37,416 nucleotides of DNA from Planctomycetota bacterium (GCA_016209595.1 JACQVV010000648.1:1-37416); one strand, 5' to 3'. Shown: positions 7,602 through 16,362, counted from the stretch's first letter. Numbers and translations: made by a program. The notes: generated by a model not told the origin, from the sequence alone.

Positions 7602-8323
7602 CAGGCTGGAGCTTCCCCCACCAGCGAGGAGAGGATCTCGTCCCGCTCCGCGGCCGGTTCGGGGCTGTAGCTCCCGACCTGCACCTCGACCTCGGACGCG
7701 AAAGCCTGGCGGAGCCGGGTCGCTCGCGTGTAGAGGTCGCCGGGAGTGATCCCGAGCTCCTTCGCCAGCGCCGCGCCGGCCGGCCGGCGATCGGTGAAGA
7801 CCCACTCGGCGAGGAGCCGCAGCGAAAGGACGTCCCCGGCGGCGCGGAGCCGTGCCTCCAGTGACGCGCGGCTCCGCGCCTGGACCTGGCGGATCCACTC
7901 CTCTTCGAACGCCTTCTGGGGGTCATCCCCCGGCCGGGTCGCGAGGATCGCGTCGCCCTCCTCGGTCGAGTGGATCGGGAAGGCCCGGCCGTCCGGCCGC
8001 GCCCGGTCGTGCCGCTTCGCCTTCTTGCGCAGGTTCGAGAGGCAGGCGAGGAGGAACGTCCGGAGTTTCCCCCGCGAGGGGTCGTAGTGCGCGAGGATCC
8101 GTCCCTCGAGTCCCTGGAGGAAGAAGTCCTGGAGAAGGTCGAGCGCCTCCTCCCGCGTGCTGCCGGAGCGACGGAGAAAGGCGTAGAGGGGCGGCCAGTA
8201 ACCCCTGAAAAACGTCCCCCAGGCCTCGCGGTACTCGGGGGCCAGCGGCTTTGCAACGAGCGCGACGAGGGAGGGGCGGGTGCCGGGAAAGGCCCGCGCG
8301 CCGGAGTCGGAGAGGGAGTCCAT
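7598..8323 (-). CDS. RNA polymerase sigma factor, ECF-like
   Basis: 241 residues. Residues 17-105 match sigma region 2 of the ECF type common in Planctomycetota (WGTFFRGYWPPLYAFLRRSG...EEALDLLQDFFLQGLEGRIL...GKLRTFLLACLSNLRKKAKR). The C-terminal part (about 165-225) is helical with a helix-turn-helix-like stretch (GAALAKELGITPGDLYTRATRLRQAF), fitting region 4. It would direct RNA polymerase to a special promoter set. No anti-sigma factor gene lies next to it, which is usual for sigma factors that work with nearby serine/threonine kinases; that connection here is inference. The ATG at 8323 has no evident Shine-Dalgarno. Confidence 0.85.
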   Translation of the reverse strand: MDSLSDSGARAFPGTRPSLVALVAKPLAPEYREAWGTFFRGYWPPLYAFLRRSGSTREEALDLLQDFFLQGLEGRILAHYDPSRGKLRTFLLACLSNLRKKAKRHDRARPDGRAFPIHSTEEGDAILATRPGDDPQKAFEEEWIRQVQARSRASLEARLRAAGDVLSLRLLAEWVFTDRRPAGAALAKELGITPGDLYTRATRLRQAFASEVEVQVGSYSPEPAAERDEILSSLVGEAPAC

Positions 8324-8486
8324 GTTCGTCCGGTCAACAGTCTGCGCCCCCGGAATCGGCGCGGCAAGGGCGCGAGGCTCGACCTGTAAGAGACGGGCGT
8401 GCCGCGGCTAGATCCCTGCGGACCGGATGCCACCCCGCCACCCGTGGGCGGCGTCCCATTTCCGGCCGTTTCCCAGGAGGGATCCC

Positions 8487-10826
8487 ATGACGACTCCCAG
8501 CCGTCTCGTCGCGCTCGCCGCTTGCCTTGGTCTCGCCGCGCTTCCTCTTTCTCACGCCGATTCGACGTTCACGACGACGGGGTTCGTCCCGCTCCCCGAC
8601 CTCGGGCCGGGGCTCTACCAGGGCCATCCCGGCGGCCTATATCCCGGCGGGACGAGCGTCCGTCCCGCGGACCACCTGGCGGCCGGGCTCGCCGCGGTCC
8701 AGGGGATCCGCCCGATCGACCGCTACGGCAACGACGACCCCGTCCGGGGCCGGATCGTCCTTCTCTCGGTCGGCCTGTCGAACACGAACACGGAGTTCCT
8801 CGGACCCTACACCGATCCGGCATGGCAGGATCAGGCCTTCCGCAATCGAGCCAGGGAGCTCGCCGCCCGGAATCCAGCCGTCCAGGTCGTCAACGGCGCC
8901 GAGGGCGGGGCCACCGCCGCCGCGTGGGCGGATCCGGCGCATCGGATCTGGACTCTCCTGTCAGGGAACCTGATGGCCGCCGCGGTGACCGACGTGCAGG
9001 TGCAGGTCGTCTGGATGAAGCTCGCGGAGTCGCAGCCCTATCGCTCGGGCGCGTTTCCCGCCCACGCGCAGGCCCTCCAGGCCTCGCTCGAACAGGTCGC
9101 GCGGAACCTCCGCGCAAGGTTTCCCAACCTCGCCGTGATCTACTGCTCGAGCCGGACCCGCGCATGGACGACCGGGCAGCCGGGCGACGGGGCGCTCCCG
9201 AACATGAACCCCGAGCCCTACGCCTACGAATCGGGTTTCGCCGTCCGGTGGATGATCGAGGACCAGATGCTCGGCCGTGGAGATCTCAACTTCGATCCGG
9301 CCCTCGGTCCGGTCGTCGCCCCGTGGCTCACCTGGGGCCCCTACCTCTGGGCCGACGGGACGAACCCGCGATCCGACGGGCTCGTGTGGGAGTTCGCCGA
9401 CGTGCGCGGCGACGATTACACGCACCCCTCGATGTCCGGGACCCGCAAGGTCGCCGACCAGCTCCTCGCCTTCTTCCAGACCGACCCGACCGCGACCTGG
9501 TTCCTCCGACCGGAGGCCGCTCCCTTCGAGGTCTCGGCCTCGGCCGACGTCTACTCCGGCGTCGCGCCGCTCTCGGTCCAGTTCTCCTCGGAGGGCGCGG
9601 CGTCTTACGCCTGGAACTTCGACGACGGGACGAGCTCGCTCCTCCAGAACCCGGCGAAGACGTTCCGCGTCCCCGGCGCCTACCGGGTCCGGATGACCGC
9701 GGCCGACGCGTCCGGAAGCTCTGTCACGCGGGAGCTCCGAGTCCAGGTCGGCAGTTCGGGGTCGTCGCTCGTCGCGCGCCGTCTCGCCGTGGGATACAAC
9801 CACGCGCTCGTCCTGGCTAGCGACGGGATCGCGCTTGCCTCGGGACGCAACGGTCTCCTCCAGCTCGGCCTTCCGGGTGCGGACCGGCCCTCCTTCGCGC
9901 CCGTTCCGGGCGTGGCGGAAGTCCGAGCCGTGGTCGCCGGCGGATACCACTCGCTCGCGATCCGCCAGGACGGGGCGCTCGTCGCCTGGGGCTCGAACGC
10001 GAGCGGACAGCTCGGGATCGGGTCCTTCTCCACGGCAAGCTCGCCCGTCGCGGTCGCGCTCGACCCCTTCGTCTCCGGCGCCGCCGCCGGCTGGGGCCAC
10101 TCGCTCGCCTGGAGCGAGGACGGGAGCCTATGGGCCTGGGGCGACAACCGCGCCGGGCAGCTCGGAGACGGAAGTCTCTCGAACCGGGCCCTCCCCGTGC
10201 CGGTCGCGCTTCCCGCGGCCGTGGTCCACGCCGCGGCAGGTGGCGGCCACTCCCTCGCGGTGCTCTCCGACGGCTCGGTCTGGGCGTGGGGGATGAACAC
10301 CTACGGACAGCTCGGTGACGGCACGCTCGCGTGCCGGTACGTTCCCGTCCAGCTCCTCGGGCTCCCCGCGGCGGTCCAGGTCGCCGCGGGCCAGTCCCAC
10401 TCGCTCGCGCTCGCGGCCGACGGGACGGTCTGGGCCTGGGGCCGAAACCTCGGCGGCCGGCTCGGCGACGGCACGACGGCCGACCGCGCGATGCCGGTGC
10501 CGGTGGCCGGTCTCGCGGGCGCCGTGAGCGTCTCGGCGGGCCTGAACTTCTCGGCCGCGCTGCTCTCCGACGGGACGCTCTACGCCTGGGGGCGGAACTC
10601 CAGCGGCCAGCTCGGCGACTCGACGACGGCCGATCGCCTCTCGCCCGTCCAGGTTCCCGTCGCGGGGGTGGTCGAGATCGCGGCAGGGAACGAGACTCTC
10701 TTCCTCGCCGCGGCCGACGGGACCGTCCTCGTCCAGGGATCGAACGCGTCGGGTCAGGCCGGTCTCGGGTCGCTCGGGGGAATCCTCTCCCCGGCCCAGG
10801 CGAACGGCCTCGACCTCGATCCCTGA
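8487..10826 (+). CDS. Secreted SGNH-like / PKD / RCC1-repeat protein
   Basis: 779 residues counting from the ATG at 8487, which has AGGAGGG 6 nt upstream and is followed directly by a signal peptide (MTTPSRLVALAACLGLAALPLSHA). Residues 80-340 resemble an SGNH/GDSL-type hydrolase fold: a GLSNTNTE block for the nucleophile serine, NGAEGG, and a late DDYTHPSMSG block with the Asp-x-x-His pair. Residues 345-430 are a PKD domain (SYAWNFDDGTSS...FRVPGAYRVRMTAADASG). Residues 435-779 are six to seven RCC1-type repeats with the repeated HSLAL..DG.VWAWG.N..GQLGDG core, expected to close into a beta-propeller. The protein is likely exported, possibly by the type II system at the left end. Enzyme activity and ligand are not known. 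Confidence 0.85.
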   Translation: MTTPSRLVALAACLGLAALPLSHADSTFTTTGFVPLPDLGPGLYQGHPGGLYPGGTSVRPADHLAAGLAAVQGIRPIDRYGNDDPVRGRIVLLSVGLSNTNTEFLGPYTDPAWQDQAFRNRARELAARNPAVQVVNGAEGGATAAAWADPAHRIWTLLSGNLMAAAVTDVQVQVVWMKLAESQPYRSGAFPAHAQALQASLEQVARNLRARFPNLAVIYCSSRTRAWTTGQPGDGALPNMNPEPYAYESGFAVRWMIEDQMLGRGDLNFDPALGPVVAPWLTWGPYLWADGTNPRSDGLVWEFADVRGDDYTHPSMSGTRKVADQLLAFFQTDPTATWFLRPEAAPFEVSASADVYSGVAPLSVQFSSEGAASYAWNFDDGTSSLLQNPAKTFRVPGAYRVRMTAADASGSSVTRELRVQVGSSGSSLVARRLAVGYNHALVLASDGIALASGRNGLLQLGLPGADRPSFAPVPGVAEVRAVVAGGYHSLAIRQDGALVAWGSNASGQLGIGSFSTASSPVAVALDPFVSGAAAGWGHSLAWSEDGSLWAWGDNRAGQLGDGSLSNRALPVPVALPAAVVHAAAGGGHSLAVLSDGSVWAWGMNTYGQLGDGTLACRYVPVQLLGLPAAVQVAAGQSHSLALAADGTVWAWGRNLGGRLGDGTTADRAMPVPVAGLAGAVSVSAGLNFSAALLSDGTLYAWGRNSSGQLGDSTTADRLSPVQVPVAGVVEIAAGNETLFLAAADGTVLVQGSNASGQAGLGSLGGILSPAQANGLDLDP

Positions 10827-10843
10827 GGCCGACTCGCCGCCGG

Positions 10844-10864
10844 CCCGTGACACCCCCGTGACAC
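10844..10864 (+). repeat. Two 10-bp direct repeats upstream of the lipoprotein operon
   Basis: CCCGTGACAC occurs at 10844-10853 and again at 10855-10864, an 11-bp period or about one helical turn. It lies between the stop of the RCC1 gene and the first lipoprotein start, so it could be an operator. That function is inferred. Confidence 0.45.
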
Positions 10865-10907
10865 GAGGATGCTCTCCTGCCCCGAACTTGAGGAGGAGGG
10901 GCAGGCC

Positions 10908-12794
10908 ATGCGACGAGCCGTTCTCGCCATCGCGATTCTCTCGGTCGCCGGGTGCTCGGCGACCGAGGAACCCGACACGGAAGCCATCGGCGCGGCGATC
11001 GGCGCGTTCGGGACGCCCGCGGGGACACCCGGGGGCGTCCCTGGCCACGCGACCTGGGTCTACGACCTCGAGCGACTCCGCCGCGCGGGTCTCGACGGCG
11101 GGGAGGTCGGGTGGGTCGCCGCAAACCTTTTCGCCCCGGGAACCTGGGAGGGCGAGGGGACGATGCGGATCGAGCGCGGGAAGCTCGTCGTCTCGCACCG
11201 AAGAGAAATCGTGGACGGAGTGCGGGACTTCGTGGAACTCCTCGAAACCCGAGCGACCGGTCGCGCGCGGGTGGAGGTGGTGGCGCTCGAGGTCGAACTC
11301 GGCACGGGGTTCCCGGAGGAGTCGCTCGACGCCTGGCTCTCCGAGGGCCGGGGGTCCGTCGTCGAACGGTTCCGCATGGGTCTCGCTCCGGGCCGATGGG
11401 ACGAGCTCCGCTCCGTGCGCTCCCGATCGACCGTGGCGGGCTACGACCGCGAGGAGGGAGCGCTTCGCGCCCGGCTCTCGCCCCTCACCGACGGCGTCGT
11501 CGCAGAGGCTGCGATCTGGCCCTGGTCGCAGGACGAGGCCGTCTTCCATCTCCTTATTACCCTACGCGGGGACAGCGCGCCGCCGCGCGAGGCGACCCTC
11601 CCCGGTTCCGCGCTCTCGGTCGAGCTCCCGCGCCGGCGGACGCTCCAGTTCCGGGGGCAGTCTGTTCTCGCGCGCGGGCGCTGGCAGGTCCTGGCCGCCG
11701 GATCCGGCCCCGAGCCGGGCCGCGGCCTTCTCGTCGCAGCCAAGGGGGACTGGCCCGCGCCCTCGATCGGCCCCGAGAACCCGCGAGGGCTCCCGGAAGG
11801 GTTCGAGCTCCATGCGTTCCCCGTCGCGCTCCCCTCTCGCCAGGCGGACGAAGGCGAGGACCGGATCTCGCTCCCGTCCGGCGAGACCGACGGATCGCTC
11901 GAGGACCGCTGGGAGGCCGTCGCTTTCGCGGAGCAGGGCGCGGTCCGCTCGGCGGTCCAGAACCAGATCGGGGTCGTGGGGAAGGGGCTGCCCCACCTCG
12001 TCCGCGACAACGAGCTGCTTCAGCAGATCGGGATTGACATGCGCGGGCTGGGCCTGGCGCCGGTTCGGGACATCGCGTCTGTTCGCGCCGCGGACTCCCT
12101 TCCTTTCTCTCCTCCCCGCGTCGAGGCCCTCTTCGAGGAGGTCCGCCAGGCCCCCTGGCCGCCCGGATCGGCGGTCGGAATCGGGCTCGACCGGATCTTC
12201 ACGGTCCAGACGCCCGAGGTTCTCTCGCGCCTCTCGGCCCTCGTGGGCAGCGTCCACGCCTGGCGCAACCAGCCCTTCGTCGTCCGGCTCGATCGTGCGG
12301 TCCTCCCTCCCGCGGTCGCCGACAAGGTCCCTCGCCAGGGCCTGGTCGAGGACGGCGCGCTCCAGGCGCGGATCGATTCCTGCCGCATCGGGCCGCCGGT
12401 GCTCCTTGCCGCCAGGGCGAGCGTCTGGTCGGAGATCGCGGTCGCCCGTACCGAGGCGGTCCTGGGCGGACATCTCGTGGCCGGGCGATCGACGCCGCCG
12501 CTCGTCGCCGTGAACGACGGCTTCCGGCTCGCGCTCCGCCCGAGGCTCTACGCGGACGGGCCGACCGAGCTCGAGGTCCGCTGGATGCTCTCGCGGGTCG
12601 ATCCGGCAAGCCTGGAGCTCCGCGGTGCCGGCGACGGGCTCGTCCAGCAGCCGGTCCGCGTGGAGGAGAGGATCGAGAAGCTAGTCTCGCTCGAGCCAGG
12701 CCGAAAGCTCGTCCTTCTCGGGAGCGCGCCGCCGGGCGGCGAGATCCCGGCGATCGTCCTCTCTCTCGAAAGCCCTTCGGAGGGACTCCGGTGA
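10908..12794 (+). CDS. Lipoprotein with internally duplicated, secretin N-domain-like modules (paralogue 1)
   Basis: 628 residues from the ATG at 10908, chosen because AGGAGGAGGGG lies just upstream and a lipoprotein signal follows at once (MRRAVLAIAILSVAGC, lipobox SVAGC, Cys16). The start of the mature part (VYDLERLRRAGL...FAPGTWEGEGTMRIERGKLVVSH) resembles the strand-helix segment found before secretin N domains in planctomycete proteins. A beta-rich part follows (LLITLRG...LQFRGQSVL). The second half repeats the plan (GIGLDRIFTVQTPEVLSRLSALVG, then LALRPRLYADGPTELEVRW), so the gene looks internally duplicated. It is paralogous to the next gene, which starts inside its stop codon (GTGA overlap). 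No enzymatic motif was seen. An envelope structural role is a guess. Confidence 0.75.
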   Translation: MRRAVLAIAILSVAGCSATEEPDTEAIGAAIGAFGTPAGTPGGVPGHATWVYDLERLRRAGLDGGEVGWVAANLFAPGTWEGEGTMRIERGKLVVSHRREIVDGVRDFVELLETRATGRARVEVVALEVELGTGFPEESLDAWLSEGRGSVVERFRMGLAPGRWDELRSVRSRSTVAGYDREEGALRARLSPLTDGVVAEAAIWPWSQDEAVFHLLITLRGDSAPPREATLPGSALSVELPRRRTLQFRGQSVLARGRWQVLAAGSGPEPGRGLLVAAKGDWPAPSIGPENPRGLPEGFELHAFPVALPSRQADEGEDRISLPSGETDGSLEDRWEAVAFAEQGAVRSAVQNQIGVVGKGLPHLVRDNELLQQIGIDMRGLGLAPVRDIASVRAADSLPFSPPRVEALFEEVRQAPWPPGSAVGIGLDRIFTVQTPEVLSRLSALVGSVHAWRNQPFVVRLDRAVLPPAVADKVPRQGLVEDGALQARIDSCRIGPPVLLAARASVWSEIAVARTEAVLGGHLVAGRSTPPLVAVNDGFRLALRPRLYADGPTELEVRWMLSRVDPASLELRGAGDGLVQQPVRVEERIEKLVSLEPGRKLVLLGSAPPGGEIPAIVLSLESPSEGLR

Positions 12795-14809
12795 ACCGCC
12801 TCTCGATCGCCTTCGGCTTCTCTCTTCTCCTCGTCACGGCCTGCGGCGAGACCGAGGAAGCCCCTCCCGAGGCCCTCGCCCCGGCGCTCGGCGGACTCTC
12901 CGGAGTCGAGATCCCGGACGGCGAGGAGCTCCTCGTCTACGACCTCGAGCGCCTCCGTCGAGCCGGGCTCGCAGACCCCGAGGGCGCCATCCCGAGGCTC
13001 GTCCGCGCGCTCGTCGCGCCCTCGACCTGGGAGAAGCCAAGGCGGATCGAGATCCGGGACGGGCGGCTCCTCGCCGTCCACGAACCCACCGCGCTCGAGG
13101 AGGTCGGACGATTCCTCGCCGCGCTGGAGGAGCGAGCCGACCGCGGGATCGAACTCGACGTCGAGGTGCTGGGGAGCCGGGCGGGCTCCCTGGATATCGC
13201 CTCGCTCCTCGTCGCGCGCGACACCGGAGAGGCTCGCACGCTCGGACGGCTGGCGTTCCAGCTCGCCAACGGTCGCTGGGGGCGCCTCGAGGCACGGCGC
13301 GAGGGGACGTATGTGGCGGGACTCGAACGGACCCCGGGCGGACCGGAGGCCGCGCTCCGCATGAGCCCGCTCGTCGACGGCGTGGCCGCCGACGCGGGTG
13401 TCTGGCTCGAGCCGAACGACCGCGCGGTCCTCCACCTCCTCCTCACGCTCCGCACGTCCGCCGGGGACTCGCGCGAGATCGACGTCCCGGGCGCGGGCGA
13501 GGTCCCGGGATACCGTCTGGAACTCCCGCGCCGGCTCACCGTGCAGTTCCGCGGCCAGCTCGCGCTCTTCCCGGATCGCTGGGAGACCGTCGCCGTCGGC
13601 CCTTCCCCCGTCCCGGGCGAGGTCCTCCACGTCATCGCCCGAGCGCGCTGGAAGGCGGGCCAGGAAGGCCCGGTGGAGGGCGTCGGATCGCGCGAGGGAA
13701 CCGTCGTCGCGAGCTACCCGCTCGCGTTTCCGCCGCCCCGAGCGCCCGACACGATCGAGGAGTTCCTCTTCACGCGGAAGCCGCTCGGTCCAGACCTCGA
13801 GGAGAAGTGGCAGGAGATCGCGTTCCGGACGCAGACGAAGGAGACCGAGCGCACGGGACGGTGGGGGAGCGTGGATGCACCTCTGGAAGACGTCCTCTTC
13901 GGCGTTCCCGGGGCGGCCGCCGGCGATCGGGACGCGGCCGACGTCAAGGGGCGTATCGAGAGTCTCTTCGCCACAGCCTTCGGCACGTCGAGCGAACTCT
14001 CCTCCGAAGGCGGATTGACCCTCCAATTCGGCTACCTCGACGACGACTCGGCGAAGAGGGAATGGATCGAGCGGGCCGTCTCGAAGACCAGCCGGAAACA
14101 CCCTCCCGTCCCGGGCTACCCCGTGGATCCCGAGGCCCTCCCGCTTCTTTCGGAGGAGCTCGAATCGAAGTGGGCCGCCATCCAGAAGGCCCGGTGGGAG
14201 GAAGGGATGGCGATCGCGCTGGCCTACGACCGGATCTTCCTGCGACAGTCCGGAGAGGTCGCCGCAGAAGTCGAGTCCCTGATGGGCGGCCTCCACGAGT
14301 GGAGGAACCGGCCGATCCCGATCCGGCTCCGCCGGGTCGAGATCGAATTGGGCGAGCTCGCCACACTCGGGCCCGGCCCCCTCGATCCCGAGCGCGCGGC
14401 CGCTCTCGCCGCCAGGGGAGAAGGGCTCGAGATCGAGGCCCGGACGAGGCCGGGAGCCTGGACCCGCCTCGCATCGAGCGAGACCTCGGCGGTTCTCGAC
14501 GGACATCTCGCGCCGGGGCTCGCGAGCCCGCCGCTCGCCTCCGTCTCCCGCGGCTACTCGGTCGCGCTCCGCCCTCGTCTCTACGGAGATGGTCGAGTCG
14601 AGGTAGAGGTCCTCTGGTACTCAAGCGACGCCGCGCCGGGCACGCTCGAGGTCGGGCCCTTCGCCGGCGGCTTCGCCCAGCGCCCCGAGCTTGCCGAGGA
14701 ACGGATCGAAGGGTTCACGCCCCTCGCGCCGGGAGGTTCCGCGCTCCTTCTCGGGAAGGTCGCCGCCGGAGGAACGATCCCGGGGCTCCTCGTCGAGTCG
14801 CTCGAATAG
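12791..14809 (+). CDS. Lipoprotein with internally duplicated modules (paralogue 2)
   Basis: 672 residues. It begins with a GTG at 12791 that overlaps the TGA of the previous gene by 4 bp, implying translational coupling. The lipoprotein signal ends in LLVTAC (Cys17). The layout matches paralogue 1: VYDLERLRRAGL and APSTWEKPRRIEIRDGRLLAVHE near the N-terminus, LHLLLTLRT and LTVQFRGQLALFPDRW in the middle, IALAYDRIFLRQSGEVAAEVESLMG and YSVALRPRLYGDGRVEVEVLWYS in the second half, and a similar last segment (RIEGFTPLAPGGSALLLG). The two proteins probably form a complex on the same membrane. A 40-bp piece of this gene's 3' end recurs at 16426-16465. Confidence 0.75.
   Translation: MNRLSIAFGFSLLLVTACGETEEAPPEALAPALGGLSGVEIPDGEELLVYDLERLRRAGLADPEGAIPRLVRALVAPSTWEKPRRIEIRDGRLLAVHEPTALEEVGRFLAALEERADRGIELDVEVLGSRAGSLDIASLLVARDTGEARTLGRLAFQLANGRWGRLEARREGTYVAGLERTPGGPEAALRMSPLVDGVAADAGVWLEPNDRAVLHLLLTLRTSAGDSREIDVPGAGEVPGYRLELPRRLTVQFRGQLALFPDRWETVAVGPSPVPGEVLHVIARARWKAGQEGPVEGVGSREGTVVASYPLAFPPPRAPDTIEEFLFTRKPLGPDLEEKWQEIAFRTQTKETERTGRWGSVDAPLEDVLFGVPGAAAGDRDAADVKGRIESLFATAFGTSSELSSEGGLTLQFGYLDDDSAKREWIERAVSKTSRKHPPVPGYPVDPEALPLLSEELESKWAAIQKARWEEGMAIALAYDRIFLRQSGEVAAEVESLMGGLHEWRNRPIPIRLRRVEIELGELATLGPGPLDPERAAALAARGEGLEIEARTRPGAWTRLASSETSAVLDGHLAPGLASPPLASVSRGYSVALRPRLYGDGRVEVEVLWYSSDAAPGTLEVGPFAGGFAQRPELAEERIEGFTPLAPGGSALLLGKVAAGGTIPGLLVESLE
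14703..14742 (+). repeat. 40-bp direct repeat, copy A (inside lipoprotein 2)
   Basis: This 40-bp stretch near the 3' end of lipoprotein 2 matches 16426-16465 in the same orientation with two mismatches. It is the source copy, as it is coding here. The two copies bracket the scar and the orphan gene. Confidence 0.85.
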
Positions 14810-14896
14810 GCCTTCCATCTCGCGCCGGGGACCCTCGGCGGGAAAGGCCACGAAGCATGCGGTGGAAGCTCGCGAGCCCCGGGTCGTCGGCCCGCC

Positions 14897-15054
14897 GAGT
14901 CGAAGAAAAACTCGAACGCGGCGAAAGGAGGCGGCGCCGTCGTCGGCTACGAAGCCGAGCTCTGGCAGATGGCAGACGCTCTCCGCGGGAGCATGGACGC
15001 CGCCGAGTACAAGCACGTCGTCCTCGGCCTCATCTTCCTCAAGTACATCTCCGA
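14897..15054 (+). pseudogene. hsdM: Remnant of a type I restriction-modification methyltransferase (HsdM N-terminus)
   Basis: Read in one frame, this stretch gives [11 protein letters not shown], then [16 protein letters not shown] and [20 protein letters not shown], the almost invariant N-terminal signature of HsdM, the DNA methyltransferase subunit of type I systems. The match stops abruptly at 15054. The next bases are a different gene's 3' end in another frame, and the original start codon is not visible. No hsdS, hsdR or further hsdM sequence is in the window. This is therefore a dead fragment, evidence of a lost or moved restriction locus. Confidence 0.85.
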
Positions 15055-15111
15055 CTGTCGAAGGGCGTCTTCCTCGCCACGGGAGAGCGGGACGAGGCGC
15101 GGGAGATCTAG
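15055..15111 (+). pseudogene. Remnant of the 3' end of a flavin reductase gene
   Basis: Encodes [18 protein letters not shown] and a TAG stop, matching the C-terminus LSKGIFFATGERVEARE of the intact gene at 7035-7601 in frame and with about 43 of 49 bases identical. The divergence suggests either an old duplicate or a paralogue from elsewhere. It abuts the hsdM fragment in a different reading frame. Confidence 0.8.
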
Positions 15112-15140
15112 CCCTACGCGGGGATAGCGCGCCGCCGCGC
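15112..15140 (+). repeat. 29-bp copy of an internal piece of lipoprotein 1
   Basis: Matches 11560-11588 with a single mismatch in the same orientation. It begins immediately after the stop codon of the flavin reductase remnant. Confidence 0.75.
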
Positions 15141-15390
15141 CCTCGGCCGCGGTGTGGAAGTCACCGGGCTCCTGTGCCCCGCGGTCGCGAGAGCTCCGGC
15201 GCTCCGGATGCTTGGACGTGCGATCTTGCTACGCCATTCCGTGCGGCTACCGCACGCGTGCCCCAGTCGTCTCGGACCCTCCGTGACGCATCTCATGGCC
15301 TGGTCATCTCTTGAGTTTCCTGGTTCCGATGGCACCGGTTTTGCGCATGCGGCCACCTGCACACGCAATCACACCCAGGAGGCTACGAAC

Positions 15391-16362
15391 ATGCGATCCA
15401 CGATGACCGATTCCAGACAGACACGCGCAGTCCCAGCCCAGCTCTCGCACCGCGGCGCGATCCTCGCCTACGTGGGGGGGCTTGCCGTCCTCGCCGCGGC
15501 CGCCACGGCCTCGGCGGTCTTCGTCAGAGGCCCTGCCGTCGCCACGGGCCCCATCGTCGAGTTTCGCGATGGACCCGCCGACTGGACCGGCGGTTCGTTT
15601 CGCATCGAGTATGCTTTCTCGCTCTCGCAGCGCGTCACGCTGGAGGGGGACGAGCGACTGGAAGCTTGTGGCGCGATGCTCTTGGCCGCGGCGGGCCTGG
15701 AGGGCCACTCCCTCAACACCACCCGCGAGGAGCGCTTCGACTGCGAACTCGTAGTGCTGGAAGCCGCGGAGGGCGAACCGATCCGGTTCCGGCTTGCGTT
15801 CGGCGACGTGCAGGACTCCGAACGCCCCAACGCCCGCGAGCTGGCCGCTCGCTCCGTGCTCGCGGTCGGCCGCCCGGGCGAGCGGATATTCTCGCTGGAG
15901 GATGGCTCGCCCCTCGATCGCCAGAGCCTCTCGTTTCTCCAGGGGCACTTCGGAAAGACCCTTCGGGACATCACGATCAAGCGGCCAGGGGAGAAGAGGC
16001 TCTCCGTCGGCGAGACGGTCGAGGTGCACGAGGGCAAGGGCCGCATGCGAATCCTGGAGGTGCGGCCCCACGGAGGGATCGAATGCGCGGCCCTGGAGAT
16101 CGAAGCGACCGATGCATCTGATTCGGATGAAACAACCGAGAAACATAGAACACGCGGTACCTCCGTCGGCAAGACGACCGCCCGAATGCTCGTTCCGATC
16201 GACGGATCGAGCCCGTGCGGGGAGGTCGAGCTCCATCTAACCGTCGCAAGCACGGCCGTCCTCACGATGTCCTCTGGAGCAGGGGAGCTCTCGGGGGCGG
16301 AGGCGACGTTCGAACTCCGCCTTGAGAGCGTCGTGTTCATGGCCTGCTGGCCCGCGGAGTAG
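15391..16362 (+). CDS. Uncharacterised membrane-anchored or secreted protein within the scar
   Basis: 323 residues. The ATG at 15391 has GGAGG 8 nt upstream. A hydrophobic segment at about residues 23-45 (GAILAYVGGLAVLAAAATASAVFV) is a membrane anchor or signal. The rest is a beta-rich exported domain with two well-separated parts and a Cys pair that could form disulphides. No known family was recognised. A short stretch near 16110-16155 is poorer in GC than the surroundings, and the gene is bracketed by a 40-bp direct repeat, so it may have arrived by recombination. A long open frame runs antisense to it on the minus strand; the hydrophobic anchor and the ribosome binding site favour the plus-strand gene. 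Confidence 0.65.
   Translation: MRSTMTDSRQTRAVPAQLSHRGAILAYVGGLAVLAAAATASAVFVRGPAVATGPIVEFRDGPADWTGGSFRIEYAFSLSQRVTLEGDERLEACGAMLLAAAGLEGHSLNTTREERFDCELVVLEAAEGEPIRFRLAFGDVQDSERPNARELAARSVLAVGRPGERIFSLEDGSPLDRQSLSFLQGHFGKTLRDITIKRPGEKRLSVGETVEVHEGKGRMRILEVRPHGGIECAALEIEATDASDSDETTEKHRTRGTSVGKTTARMLVPIDGSSPCGEVELHLTVASTAVLTMSSGAGELSGAEATFELRLESVVFMACWPAE

Larger units (their letters stand above)
14810..15390. other. 581-bp interval with no intact gene: mosaic of gene remnants
   Basis: From left to right it holds about 85 bp without recognised content, an hsdM N-terminal remnant, a flavin reductase 3' remnant, a 29-bp piece of lipoprotein 1, and then about 250 bp of unrecognised, less GC-rich sequence. 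That last part has a small hairpin (arms 15240-15245 and 15251-15256) and leads to the ribosome binding site of the gene at 15391. No convincing promoter was found in it. Confidence 0.7.

Noticed and set aside
10869..10907. Earlier ATG for lipoprotein 1
   Set aside because: The 13-residue extension would bury the lipoprotein signal, and the strong AGGAGG lies between it and the ATG at 10908.
12548..14506. 652-codon minus-strand frame across the lipoprotein genes
   Set aside because: It is antisense to two lipoproteins with clear signals and paralogy to each other, and has no signal or motif of its own.
14969..15127. Expressed hsdM-flavin reductase chimera
   Set aside because: The frame exists but the second half is out of frame with the flavin reductase remnant, and no ribosome binding site or original start is seen. 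I treat it as dead sequence.
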